DNA of 64,000 nt from Mycolicibacterium frederiksbergense (GCF_012223425.1 NZ_CP038799.1:4262249-4326248), one strand, 5' to 3'. Positions 50,911-59,257 are shown, counted from the first letter of the stretch. Notes: generated from the sequence alone by a model not told the origin. A program made the numbers and translations.

Positions 50911-52064
50911 GATGCCGCCAACAGGGTGCGGGCCAGCAGGATGCGTTGCATCTCGATGCTGCCGGAGGACACCGTCGAGGGCTGCGAGTAGCGCCAGTGG
51001 TCCTCCACCTCGGCGGTGAAGATACGCGACACCCCCTCGGGTAGTGCGGCGATGATCTCCATGAGCACTTCGGCGCTGTCCTGGTCGAGTTTGGTGACCG
51101 CAATGCGGTACGCCGCCGAATCGGTGGGGCGAACCTGACCCTCGGCCTGCAGTGCCACCAGCCGGTAGGCCATCAATCGCGCCCGTCGGCAGTGCGTGAG
51201 CATCCGCGCCCAGCGGCCGCGCAGTTGCTCGGGCAGCTCGGCCCAGTGCTCGCCGAGGGCTTTCGGGGCCAGATGCAGCAGACGTTCGCAGCGGGCATAG
51301 CGGGCGATGCCGACGCGCTCGAAGGCCAGCACGCTCTGCACCACCGTCCAGCCATCGTCCACCGTGCCGAGCACATCGGCATCGGTCACCCGCAGATCGT
51401 CGAAGAACACCTCGTTGAGATGGTGCGGGCCCATCATCGTCTGGATGGGGCGCACGGTGATCGCCGGATCCGACATGGGCACCAGGAAGATCGTCAGGCC
51501 GTGTTGTTTTTTTCGAGCCGGTTCTTTTCCTATCTTGGACGTTCGCGCCAGCAGAAAGCACCACTGCGCCATCGTTGCGTAGGAGGTCCAGATCTTCTGG
51601 CCGTTGATCACCCAGCTGTCGCCGTCGCGCACCGCCGAGGTCCGCAGCGATGCCAGGTCCGAGCCGGCCTCCGGCTCGGAAAACCCTTGGCACCAGATCA
51701 CGTCACCGGCCGCGATCGGCGGTAGGTGTCTGGCCTGCTGCTCCGGGGTGCCGTGGCGCATGATGATCGGCCCCACCCAGTTGACGCCCATGTACTGCGC
51801 GCCGCGCGGTTCGTGGTGCGCCCACATCTCCTCGCGCACCACGGTCTGCTCCCAGGGTGAGGAGGCCTGACCGCCGAACTCGGTCGGCCAGGACATGCAC
51901 AGCAGCCCGCGCTCGGCGAGCAGTCGGCAGAAGGCCTGCGCCACCTCCAGGTCGTCGGGGTCGTGGGTGAAGGCGCCCAGATAATCCTCGGCGATGTGCG
52001 CTTTCACCAGGTCGCGCAGCTCGCCGCGCAGCGCCGCGGCGGCCGGCCCCATATCGAAGTCCAC
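50907..52064 (-). CDS. Acyl-CoA dehydrogenase (FadE), first gene of operon
   Basis: A 385-residue dehydrogenase with GFSEPEAGSDLASLRT and VINGQKIWTSYATMAQWCFL. The C-terminus STVSSGSIEMQRILLARTLL has Ser at the position of the classical Glu376 base. GTG 52064 is supported by a minus-strand TACGAT box seven bases upstream, giving a leaderless start; ATG 52052 is an alternative. It diverges from the GntR gene across a palindromic operator. Confidence 0.9.
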   Translation of the reverse strand: MDFDMGPAAAALRGELRDLVKAHIAEDYLGAFTHDPDDLEVAQAFCRLLAERGLLCMSWPTEFGGQASSPWEQTVVREEMWAHHEPRGAQYMGVNWVGPIIMRHGTPEQQARHLPPIAAGDVIWCQGFSEPEAGSDLASLRTSAVRDGDSWVINGQKIWTSYATMAQWCFLLARTSKIGKEPARKKQHGLTIFLVPMSDPAITVRPIQTMMGPHHLNEVFFDDLRVTDADVLGTVDDGWTVVQSVLAFERVGIARYARCERLLHLAPKALGEHWAELPEQLRGRWARMLTHCRRARLMAYRLVALQAEGQVRPTDSAAYRIAVTKLDQDSAEVLMEIIAALPEGVSRIFTAEVEDHWRYSQPSTVSSGSIEMQRILLARTLLAAS

Positions 52065-52071
52065 GTCCGCG

Positions 52072-52077
52072 ATCGTA
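52072..52077 (-). promoter_or_regulatory. Candidate -10 of the fadE operon
   Basis: Minus-strand TACGAT is followed by seven bases and then the GTG at 52064. The operator palindrome lies directly upstream, in the spacer between this box and any -35. Confidence 0.5.
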
Positions 52078-52080
52078 GGG

Positions 52081-52098
52081 CAATCCTTATAAGGATTG
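52081..52098. promoter_or_regulatory. Perfect 18-bp palindromic operator
   Basis: CAATCCTTATAAGGATTG is a perfect palindrome centred between the fadE operon and the GntR gene. It is 3 bp from the leftward -10 and 1 bp from the rightward -10, so one bound dimer would block both promoters. A FadR-subfamily GntR encoded 15 bp away is the obvious ligand. Confidence 0.8.
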
Positions 52099-52099
52099 C

Positions 52100-52105
52100 T
52101 AGTAT
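52100..52105 (+). promoter_or_regulatory. Candidate -10 of leaderless GntR gene
   Basis: TAGTAT is followed by seven bases and the ATG at 52113, without a ribosome binding site. Confidence 0.6.
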
Positions 52106-52112
52106 TTGTTCC

Positions 52113-52880
52113 ATGCGCACCCCGCAACACCGCATCGCCGAGACCGTCGCGGGCGAGCTGCGGGACCGGATCCTGGCCGGTGCCGACCGGTTGCCGACCC
52201 AGGACCAGCTGGTCACCGAGTTCGGTGTCAGCTATCCCTCGATCCGTGAGGCGCTGCGCATCCTGGAGACCGAGGGGTTGGTGACGGTGCGCCGCGGCAG
52301 TGTCGGCGGCGCCGAAGTGCACCGGCCCAGCGAGTCGTCGGCGGCTTACCACCTGGGTCTGGCGCTGCAGGGCTCCGCGGTGTCACTCGGCGACCTGGCG
52401 GCCGGCCTGCAGTTGCTGGAGCCGTTGTGTGTGGCCGAGGTGGCGCGCCGCACGGATCGGCTCAAGACGGTGGTGCCGGCTCTGACCCGCAACGTCGACG
52501 CCTCCGCAGAAGCGGTTGGCGATGGCGCCGCGTTCACCCGCATCGCGCGTGAATTCCATGATCTGGTAGTCGAATACACCCCGAATGCCACCGTGCGTCA
52601 CGTGGTGGGAAGTCTGGTCGCGCTGTGGTCGGCACAGGAGGAGAAGTGGGCCGACTACGTCGTCAAGCGCGGCGAATATCCGTCACCGGCCGAGGCTCGC
52701 GGCGCCGTGCGTACCCACCGCAGGCTCGTCGACGAGATCGCCGCGGGTAACGCGGCCGAGGCCGAACGCATCGCGCGCAAGCACCTCGCCGCCACCCAGG
52801 CCGTGCTGCTGGAACGCTTCACCGATGACGTCGTCCGTGCGGCACGTGGCGCAAAGCCGCACGAACGGCGCACCTGCTGA
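52113..52880 (+). CDS. GntR-family regulator, FadR/FCD type
   Basis: A 255-residue regulator. The winged helix (about 1-75) has RLPTQDQLVTEFGVSYPSIR and EALRILETEGLVTVRRGSVG. The C-terminal all-helical FCD domain has metal or ligand residues in FTRIAREFHDLV and VRTHRRLVDEIAAGNAAEAE. It should repress itself and the divergent fadE operon through the palindrome at 52081-52098, released by an acyl-CoA or related acid (inference). It appears leaderless. Confidence 0.9.
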   Translation: MRTPQHRIAETVAGELRDRILAGADRLPTQDQLVTEFGVSYPSIREALRILETEGLVTVRRGSVGGAEVHRPSESSAAYHLGLALQGSAVSLGDLAAGLQLLEPLCVAEVARRTDRLKTVVPALTRNVDASAEAVGDGAAFTRIAREFHDLVVEYTPNATVRHVVGSLVALWSAQEEKWADYVVKRGEYPSPAEARGAVRTHRRLVDEIAAGNAAEAERIARKHLAATQAVLLERFTDDVVRAARGAKPHERRTC

Positions 52881-52882
52881 CC

Positions 52883-52894
52883 TAGGTTCTGCCC
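52883..52894 (+). promoter_or_regulatory. Candidate -10 upstream of the split SDR gene
   Basis: TAGGTT at 52883-52888 plus six bases precede the ATG at 52895, again the leaderless layout. Confidence 0.45.
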
Positions 52895-53557
52895 ATGGCA
52901 GCAGTGGTGGTCACCGGGGCGGCATCGGGTATCGGTCGGGCGAGCGCGCAGGCGCTGGTCGCCGATGGGCGGCGGGTGGTGTTGTGGGATCTCGCCCCCG
53001 AGGTCACCGAGGTGGCCGCCGCACTCGGGATGCCTGCCGCCGTCCTCGATGTCACCGACACCGCGGCGACGGCGGCCGCAATCCAGGCGATCGACGGGGT
53101 CGACGGTCTGGTGCACGCCGCGGGTCGGGTGATCCCGGAGCCGGTGGGCGCCTACACCGAGGAATCGTGGGACGCGGTGCTCGATGTGAACCTGCGCGCG
53201 CAGGCGATGCTGGTGCAACAACTGCTACCCCAGCTGGAGGCCAGTGCCCGCTCCGGCGGTGCGCCCGCGGTCGTCGGCATCTCGAGTATCGAAGGGCTGA
53301 CGGCCAATCCGTTCATCCCGGCCTACTGCGCGTCCAAGGCCGGGCTGCTCGGGCTGACCCGGTCGATGGCCGCTCAGCTCGGCCCGTCCGGCATCCGGAT
53401 CAACGCCGTGTGCCCGGGCTTCATCCGCACCCCGATGCTGCAGATCGCGCTGGATGTCGACGAGGTGCGCGAGAGTTTCGTGGCTGCCGCACCGCTGGGG
53501 CGCATCGGTGATCCCGAGGAGGTGGCCGCGGCGGTGGCGTTCCTGATGTTGAGGTGA
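52895..53557 (+). pseudogene. SDR-family dehydrogenase, 5' part, truncated by IS3 element
   Basis: The first about 218 codons of a short-chain dehydrogenase: cofactor motif TGAASGIGRA at the N-terminus, active-site GISSIEG and AYCASKAGLLG with Tyr-x-x-x-Lys, and INAVCPGFIRTPM. Reading runs into the IS at 53550 and stops at 53557 after AFLMLR. Removing the IS and one target copy restores an ORF of 241 residues ending at 54872. The lost segment normally completes the fold and dimer interface, so activity is doubtful. Confidence 0.9.
53546..53549. repeat. Left 4-bp target duplication of IS3 element
   Basis: ATGT, repeated at 54798-54801. Four bases is the usual size for the IS407 subgroup of IS3. 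Confidence 0.75.
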
Positions 53558-53629
53558 GCCCTTCGTAGTGGTCCAGTCGTTGTGCGACTCTGTTGCCCGG
53601 TCTGCGGGCAAGGAAGAATCAACAACGAC

Positions 53630-53917
53630 ATGGCATCGAACAAGCGCCGGCGGCACACCCCGGACCAGATCATCCGCAAGCTCGCCGAGGGCAACAAGCT
53701 CCTTGCAGCGGGCCAGGAACTGAGCGAGGTGTGCCGACACCTAGAGATCGCGGAGTCGACGTGGCATCGCTGGCTTGCCCAGTACGGCGGCATGAAGGCC
53801 AACGACGCCAAGCGTCTCAAAGAACTCGAAGCCGAGAACGCCCGGCTCAAGAAGATGGTCGCCAACCAGGCCCTCGACATCGACATGCTCAAGGAGATCT
53901 CGGCGGGAAACTTCTGA
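53630..53917 (+). CDS. IS3-family transposase OrfA
   Basis: A 95-residue DNA-binding subunit with HTH (RRHTPDQIIRKLAEGNKLLA, CRHLEIAESTWHRWL) followed by a leucine-zipper-like coiled coil (LKELEAENARLKKMVANQA). ATG 53630 follows an AAGGAAG. Near its end the heptamer GGGAAAC at 53905-53911 is in the correct phase (G GGA AAC) for -1 slippage into orfB. Confidence 0.92.
   Translation: MASNKRRRHTPDQIIRKLAEGNKLLAAGQELSEVCRHLEIAESTWHRWLAQYGGMKANDAKRLKELEAENARLKKMVANQALDIDMLKEISAGNF
53905..53911 (+). promoter_or_regulatory. -1 ribosomal frameshift slippery heptamer
   Basis: G GGA AAC in the orfA frame, two codons before the orfA stop. After slippage reading continues as Gly-Lys-Leu-Leu-Thr-Pro in the orfB frame, giving the OrfAB transposase. 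Confidence 0.75.
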
Positions 53918-54768
53918 CCCCGAACCGCAAGCGCAGCGCCGTCACGGTGCTGCGCGAGCGGTTCGGGGTGTCTGAACGCCGCGCCTGCACGGTCGTGGGT
54001 CTGCACCGCTCCACGATGCGCCTGACGCCGGCGCCGATCGCCACCGAGGAGGCCGAGCTGCGGGCTTGGTTGCGCCGGTTCTCCACCGATCGACCTCGCT
54101 GGGGGTGGCGACGGGCAGCCAAGATGGCCCGCAAGGCCGGCTGGAAAGCCAACAACAAGCGCATCCGCCGGCTGTGGCGTGAAGAGGGCTTGCGGGTCCC
54201 ACAGCGCCGCCGCAAGAAGCGGCTGACCGGCATCGGTGTCGCCGTGGGTGCGATGTCACCGATCCGCCCGAACGTGATCTGGGCGATGGACTTCCAGTTC
54301 GACACGACCGCCGATGGCCGCATCCTCAAGATGCTCAACGTCATCGACGAGTTCACCCGCGAAGCACTCGCGATTGAGGTCGACCGCGCCATCAACGCCG
54401 ACGGCGTCGTCGACGTCTTGGATCGCCTGGCCCTCACCCACGGGGCGCCGCACTACGTGCGCTTCGACAACGGGCCCGAGTTCGTGGCCCACGCCGTGAG
54501 CGATTGGTGCCGATTCAACAGTGCCGGTTCCCTTTTCATTGATCCCGGCTCGCCGTGGCAGAACGCCTGGATCGAATCCTTCAACGGCCGCCTGCGTGAT
54601 GAACTGCTCAACTCGTGGCGCTTCGACTCGCTTCTGGAGGCCCGGGTGATCATCGAGGACTGGCGCTGCGATTACAACGCCAACCGACCCCACTCCGCCC
54701 ACGGCGAACTTACCCCAGCGGAGTTCGCTCTACAGTGGACCACGACCCACCAACCCCAAGTCGCATAG
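53909..54768 (+). CDS. IS3-family transposase OrfB (catalytic part of OrfAB)
   Basis: About 285 residues in the -1 frame relative to orfA. It has the HTH_21-like region (ELRAWLRRFSTDRPRWGWRR) and the rve integrase core: NVIWAMDFQFDTTADGR (Asp), VRFDNGPEFVAHAV (Asp) and WIESFNGRLRDELLNSW (Glu 35 residues later). It lacks a good independent start, so it is probably made only as the OrfAB fusion. Uninterrupted. Confidence 0.92.
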
Positions 54769-54801
54769 CGACTGGACCACCAAACGGGTCCCCCTCAATG
54801 T

Positions 54802-54872
54802 CACCGAAGGCGTCGTTCATCACCGGTACCTACCTGGTGGTCGACGGGGGAGTGACGAGCCGTCACGCCTGA
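54802..54872 (+). pseudogene. SDR gene, 3' remnant beyond the IS3 element
   Basis: Encodes SPKASFITGTYLVVDGG and a short tail to a TGA at 54872. This is the classic SDR C-terminal block that follows AFLM in the 5' part once the IS and the second ATGT are removed. It overlaps the stop of the convergent TetR gene by 10 bp. Confidence 0.9.
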
Positions 54873-55441
54873 GGCAGGTCCAGGATGCGCCGGGTGACCT
54901 TGAGGATCTGGGCCCGCAGGGTGTCGTCGTCGACGTCGGTGACCAGCGGGTGCATCACCGCCGCGCTGAGCGCCCCGGACATGACCGCCGCGTTGACCCG
55001 GGCCTCGACACCGACGCCGCCGCCGAGCAGGACCTGATACAGCCGCTCGATGAACTGCGCGAAGGGTCGGTGCTCGGCCAGCAGTCGCACCACCACCGGG
55101 TCGAACTGCAGCACACCGGTGAGCTGGCGGCGGGTGACGGCCATATCGACCACCCGGGTGAGCAGCACTTCGCGGGCGGCCACCTGGTCGGCTTCTGCTT
55201 CCGCGGCGTCCAGGGCGTCCTGGAGCGCGGCCAGCTCGGTTTCAGCGACCGCGATGACGACCTCGTCCTTGCTCTTGAACTGGTGGTAGACAGCGGCTTT
55301 CGTGACACCGATGGCATCGGCGATCATCTGCAGCGAGGTGCCGCTGACACCGTGTGCGCCGAACAGGTCCAGGGCGGCGGTGATGACACGGGTCTGCGCG
55401 GCGCTGTAGGTGGTCGGCGCCAGCCTGCCCTCGATGCTCAC
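54863..55441 (-). CDS. TetR-family transcriptional regulator
   Basis: A 192-residue regulator. The N-terminal HTH reads RVITAALDLFGAHGVSGTSL, QMIADAIGVTKAAVYHQFKS and KDEVVIAVAE, the standard TetR fold. The ligand domain is not assignable. It lies 85 bp downstream of the DUF1295 gene on the same strand and closes the leftward SDR-fadD operon, so it may control that operon and the divergent mutase genes. Confidence 0.9.
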   Translation of the reverse strand: MSIEGRLAPTTYSAAQTRVITAALDLFGAHGVSGTSLQMIADAIGVTKAAVYHQFKSKDEVVIAVAETELAALQDALDAAEAEADQVAAREVLLTRVVDMAVTRRQLTGVLQFDPVVVRLLAEHRPFAQFIERLYQVLLGGGVGVEARVNAAVMSGALSAAVMHPLVTDVDDDTLRAQILKVTRRILDLPQA

Positions 55442-55526
55442 GCGGCCAGCGTAGCCGGTCGGCTAGGTGGGGCGGCCCATCTCGGGTCCATCCGGATGGC
55501 GCCGCGATCGCGCGTGCCGTCGGGGG

Positions 55527-56426
55527 TCACGCCGAGCGGGGCGCGCTTTCGCGTTTCGGGGGCCACGGCACGAACCGTGAGACGCGGTCCACCACGTCCT
55601 GATAGGCGGGACGGCGTGCCAGGCTGCGTTCCTCCATCATCGGGATGCTCGCCCCGAGGAACATCGCCAGAATGGCGAGCGCACCGAGAATCAGCCACCA
55701 CCAGTCCGCCGGCGCCGCCGCGATCCCGAAGAGGGCCAGCGCCGCCCAGAAGCTGAACTCCCCGAAGTAGTTCGGATGCCGCGACCAACTCCACAGACCA
55801 CGGTCCATGGCTTCGCCGGTGCGGCGCTCCGCGACGAAGCGGTGCATCTGCACATCGGCGACGAGTTCCAGCGTCACCGCGGCCAGCCCCACCACGAACG
55901 CGATCCAGGCCAGCCACACCAGTCCGGGTCCCGGCCGGGTCACCGCGACGTACACCGGCACCATGGCCAGGAAGACCTGCAGTGTCGGGATCAGATGGAT
56001 GGCGACCAGGTCGGCGAGGATCTCGAAGCGGCCGGCGCGCTGCTTGAACATCGGGTAGCGCCAGTCCTCGTGGTGCAGCCCCGGGAACGCATACACCCAG
56101 TTCGCGGTCAGCCGGATCGCCCACAGCAGCACCACGATGGTGATGAGCCAGACGCGCAACAGGTCGACATCGGTACTGCGATACCACCAGTAGAACAACA
56201 ACAGCGGCGGGATGACACTCCAATAGGCGTCGTAGAAGCTGGAATTCCGGTACACCCGGCTGAAGGCGAAGATCGCCACGGTGGCCAGCAGATCGGCGAT
56301 CAGGGTGTCCAGCCACAGTCGATCGGTGCTGGGGCCCAGCCACAGCCACGCCACCGCCACTGCGATGGCGACGACGTAGGCCACGGTCACCACGCCCAGC
56401 GAGCGCGCCTTGCTGATGGTCGTCAT
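55527..56426 (-). CDS. DUF1295 membrane protein (steroid 5-alpha-reductase-like)
   Basis: A 299-residue polytopic protein with about seven membrane segments. The C-terminal block DRGLWSWSRHPNYFGEFSFW and NWVYAFPGLHHEDWRYPMFK are diagnostic of DUF1295, related to steroid 5-alpha reductases and isoprenylcysteine methyltransferases that bind NADPH or SAM at this site. It follows the small protein gene by 26 bp. An acyl or sterol-like substrate is plausible given the neighbours. Confidence 0.87.
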   Translation of the reverse strand: MTTISKARSLGVVTVAYVVAIAVAVAWLWLGPSTDRLWLDTLIADLLATVAIFAFSRVYRNSSFYDAYWSVIPPLLLFYWWYRSTDVDLLRVWLITIVVLLWAIRLTANWVYAFPGLHHEDWRYPMFKQRAGRFEILADLVAIHLIPTLQVFLAMVPVYVAVTRPGPGLVWLAWIAFVVGLAAVTLELVADVQMHRFVAERRTGEAMDRGLWSWSRHPNYFGEFSFWAALALFGIAAAPADWWWLILGALAILAMFLGASIPMMEERSLARRPAYQDVVDRVSRFVPWPPKRESAPRSA

Positions 56427-56452
56427 CCTCGGAGCCTAACCAGGCTCTCGAC

Positions 56453-56755
56453 TCAGTCGCTGGCAGGCAGCGGCTTTGCTTCCTTGATCGCCAGGGGTGT
56501 GGTGCCGATGCTGAGCGTGCCCGCGCCGGCCTTGGTCACCAGGATCTCCGCGCCGCTGTCGTCGACGTAGCGCTTACCCATCAGATTGCCTTCCGACAGA
56601 GCGGGATCCAGCGTCAGGCCCTCGGCGGCAGTCTCACCGACGGGGATCAGCGGTGCGCCACCGGCGCGCAGGTCGTCCAGACCCTCGGAGGCGCGCACCA
56701 CGATGACCTGGGTGTCGCACACCTGACTCTGCAGGCGGGTGCCGTTCTTGATCAT
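56453..56755 (-). CDS. Small protein of unknown function in acyl-CoA operon
   Basis: A 100-residue protein (NGTRLQSQVCDTQVIVVRAS, ..., GNLMGKRYVDDSGAEILVTK, AGAGTLSIGTTPLAIKEAKP). It has one Cys and a pattern of short beta strands. I recall similar sequences beside acyl-CoA ligases in actinobacteria, but no function. Its ATG overlaps the ligase stop (ATGA), so its stoichiometry is tied to the ligase. Confidence 0.8.
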   Translation of the reverse strand: MIKNGTRLQSQVCDTQVIVVRASEGLDDLRAGGAPLIPVGETAAEGLTLDPALSEGNLMGKRYVDDSGAEILVTKAGAGTLSIGTTPLAIKEAKPLPASD

Positions 56756-58245
56756 GCGGGCTCCTTTGCGTTCAATTCGCTGACGAGTTCGCGGCGCAGC
56801 ACCTTGCCGGTCGCGTTGGTGGGCAACTCGTCACGGAAGACGACCCGGTCCGGGGTGCGGGATCCGCGCAGCTGCGCGCGGACGAACTCCCGGAGCTCAT
56901 CGGGTTGCGGCTCGGTGCCGGCCGCGGGGACCACGACCGCGACGATGATCTGCCCCCATTCGGGATCCTCGGGACCCACCACCGCGCACTCGCGCACCTG
57001 TGGGTGCTCGACGAGCACGTCCTCGATCTCGGCGGGCGCAATGTTCTCCCCACCGCGGATGATGGTGTCATCGGAGCGTCCGCCGATGTAGAGGTAACCG
57101 TCCTCGTCGAGGGTGGCCACGTCCTTGGTGGGGAACCAACCCTGTTCGTCGAGCACCGAACCGATACCGGTGTAGCGCCCGGACACCTGTTCGCCGCGCA
57201 CGTACAGTTCCCCGGTTTCGCCTGCGCCCAGGACGGTTCCGTCCTCGGCGCGGATCTGCACCTCGATGCTGGGCACCGGTTGGCCGACCGAGCCGAGTCG
57301 CCTGGCGACCGCGGCGTCATCGGAGCCCAGGGCGACCCGGTGATCGTCGGGGGTCAGTACGGCGATCGTCGAACTGGTCTCGGTGAGGCCGTAGGCGTTG
57401 ACGAAGCCGACCGCGGGTAGCAGTTCAAGAGCCTTGCGCACCAGGGGAAGTGCGACCTTGGACCCGCCGTAGGCCAGCGTGCGCAGCGTCGGAAGTGCGG
57501 TGTTCTGGGATTCCAGGACGGTGACGATGCGGTCCAGCATGGTCGGCACCACCGTGGCCGAGGTGACGCCCTCGGACTCGACGAGGCCCACCCATTCCCG
57601 GGCGTCGAACTGGGTCAGGTACACCATCTTGCGGCCGGCGTACAGGTTCGACAGTGCCGCCGAGACACCCGCGATGTGATAAGGCGGAACGCAGATCAGC
57701 GCGGCGTCACCGGGCTCGGCCGAGGCGAACTCGACCGTGCCGGTGATATAGCTGGTGAGGTTGTTATGAGTGAGCTCAACGGCTTTCGGTGCCGAGGTGG
57801 TGCCCGAGGTGAACAGCACGACGCCCACCGAGTCCGGATCGGGGAACTGGGCGGCGGGTTCGGCGGTGCGGGCCGCCGCCAGGAACTCCGCGGACCCCAT
57901 CACCCGGAACTCGTCGCCGACGGCGTCGCGGTACTCGTCATCGACCACGACCAGGGGATCCGGCAGCCGGGCGATCAAGGCTCGCAGGCCGTCGGCGCTC
58001 AATCGGTAGTTCAACGGGGTCACGGGCACCCCGGCGCGCGCCGAGGCGAACAGCAGCAGCGGCAGCAGGGCGCCTCCGGCGCCGACATAGGCGACATGCT
58101 GGGCGCCCGAGGCGGCCACCACACCGGCGCCGCCGTCGGCGAGATCGCTCAGTTCGCCGGCGCTCAGCCGCAGATCGCCCGACACGACCGCTGTGCGGTC
58201 CGGATCGGTCGAGGATGCCATCTCCAACAGCAGCGAGATACTCAT
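56752..58245 (-). CDS. Acyl-CoA synthetase (AMP-forming ligase)
   Basis: A 497-residue ANL-family ligase. The P-loop is VVLFTSGTTSAPKAVELTHN near residue 155, the A5 motif NAYGLTETSS near 290, then VRGEQVSGRYTG, the hinge region YLYIGGRSDDTIIRGGENI and the catalytic Lys in PTNATGKVLRREL. ATG 58245 overlaps the SDR stop (ATGA). Shorter than typical FadD proteins; substrate probably a modest-size or branched acid. Confidence 0.93.
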   Translation of the reverse strand: MSISLLLEMASSTDPDRTAVVSGDLRLSAGELSDLADGGAGVVAASGAQHVAYVGAGGALLPLLLFASARAGVPVTPLNYRLSADGLRALIARLPDPLVVVDDEYRDAVGDEFRVMGSAEFLAAARTAEPAAQFPDPDSVGVVLFTSGTTSAPKAVELTHNNLTSYITGTVEFASAEPGDAALICVPPYHIAGVSAALSNLYAGRKMVYLTQFDAREWVGLVESEGVTSATVVPTMLDRIVTVLESQNTALPTLRTLAYGGSKVALPLVRKALELLPAVGFVNAYGLTETSSTIAVLTPDDHRVALGSDDAAVARRLGSVGQPVPSIEVQIRAEDGTVLGAGETGELYVRGEQVSGRYTGIGSVLDEQGWFPTKDVATLDEDGYLYIGGRSDDTIIRGGENIAPAEIEDVLVEHPQVRECAVVGPEDPEWGQIIVAVVVPAAGTEPQPDELREFVRAQLRGSRTPDRVVFRDELPTNATGKVLRRELVSELNAKEPA

Positions 58246-59078
58246 GACTTGTCCACGAAGATATCCCAGATGGGATCGTCGCCACCGCCATAACGGGACA
58301 GGTCGGTGATTCCGGCACCGGCCAGCACGTCGGCGTCGATGAAGGTCTGGCCGTTGGCGTCCTTGGCCGGCCCGGTGAGGATCTGAACCGCGGCGTCGGC
58401 CATGATCTCCGGGCTGCGCGACGAAGAAGCCAGGTGGTCGCCGTCGGCCAGGTTCGTCACCGCCGATGTCGCGATATAGGTCTGTGGCCACAGGCAGCTG
58501 AACCCGATCCCGGACTCTTGGTACTCCTGCGCCCAGCCCAGCGACAGCAGCGTCATCCCGTACTTGGACACGGTGTAGACGGGGTGCGCGCCCAGCCAAT
58601 AGGGGTTCAGATTCAGCGGCGGCGCCAAGGTGATGACATGCGCTTCTGCGGACTGCCGCAGGTGCGGCAGCGCGGCCTTGGTGAGCAGGAACGTGCCGCG
58701 CACGTTGATGTCCATCATGAGATCGAACTTCTTGGCCGCCAGCGCCTCGGTGGGCTCGGTGGCGATCGCGCTGGCGTTGTTGATGACGATGTCGACGCCG
58801 CCGAAGGTCTGTACTGCAGTGTCGATGGCCCGCGCGACGTCTTCTTCCTTGCGGACATCACCGACCACGGCCACCGCCTTGGCGCCGACGGCCTCGACGT
58901 CGGCGACCGCGGTGTGCACGGTGCCCGGCAGCTTCGGGTGAGGCTCGGCGGTCTTGGCCAACAGCACCACATTGGCGCCCCGCTTGGCGGCGCCTAGCGC
59001 GATGGCCAGCCCGATACCGCGGCTGCCGCCGGAGACCACCAGGGTGCGATCGGCAAGCGGACGTTGCTCGCTGGACAT
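58242..59078 (-). CDS. SDR-family oxidoreductase (HSDL2-like)
   Basis: A 278-residue short-chain dehydrogenase with VVSGGSRGIGLAIALGAAKR, INNASAIATEPTEALAAKKF, and VYTVSKYGMTLLSLGWAQEY. The long loop after the cofactor site (AKTAEPHPKLPGTVHTAVAD) is the hallmark of the HSDL2-like group. ATG 59078 has GAGGAGT upstream. It heads a leftward operon and faces the mutase genes across 220 bp. Confidence 0.92.
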   Translation of the reverse strand: MSSEQRPLADRTLVVSGGSRGIGLAIALGAAKRGANVVLLAKTAEPHPKLPGTVHTAVADVEAVGAKAVAVVGDVRKEEDVARAIDTAVQTFGGVDIVINNASAIATEPTEALAAKKFDLMMDINVRGTFLLTKAALPHLRQSAEAHVITLAPPLNLNPYWLGAHPVYTVSKYGMTLLSLGWAQEYQESGIGFSCLWPQTYIATSAVTNLADGDHLASSSRSPEIMADAAVQILTGPAKDANGQTFIDADVLAGAGITDLSRYGGGDDPIWDIFVDKS

Positions 59079-59117
59079 ACTGACTCCTCATACGGAAGGG
59101 GTCTTGCTTCCCCTGAT

Positions 59118-59145
59118 GGTATTGGCATTCTCATTTTCAGCAAGT
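59118..59145. repeat. 28-bp direct repeat, SDR-proximal copy
   Basis: Starts GGTATTGGCATTCTCATTTT and continues to 59145. It matches 59258-59285 at 27 of 28 positions, same orientation. It is about 40 bp upstream of the SDR start. The core CTCATTTTCAG is one base from an 11-bp palindrome. Confidence 0.85.
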
Positions 59146-59257
59146 GTCATAATCGCTCATGTCCAGGCACGACGTGTCGCCGGGGTGTTGTCGACGTGCG
59201 GACCACGGGCCGTCTTGTGTGCCTGGCAGGCCCTCACAGTGCATGTTTTCAGACAGC

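Larger units (their letters stand above)
53550..54797 (+). mobile_element. IS3-family insertion sequence (IS407-like), intact
   Basis: 1248 bp with inverted repeats of about 30 bp: left TGAGGTGAGCCCTTCGTAGT... and right complement TGAGGGGGACCCGTTTGGTG..., both ending in a shared GTGGTCCAGTCG. It is flanked by the 4-bp direct repeat ATGT. It contains overlapping orfA and orfB joined by a -1 frameshift signal. It lies inside an SDR gene. Confidence 0.93.

Noticed and set aside
53550..53557. Natural end of the SDR protein at 53557
   Set aside because: The stop comes from the IS left end; the standard C-terminal block is found beyond the IS.
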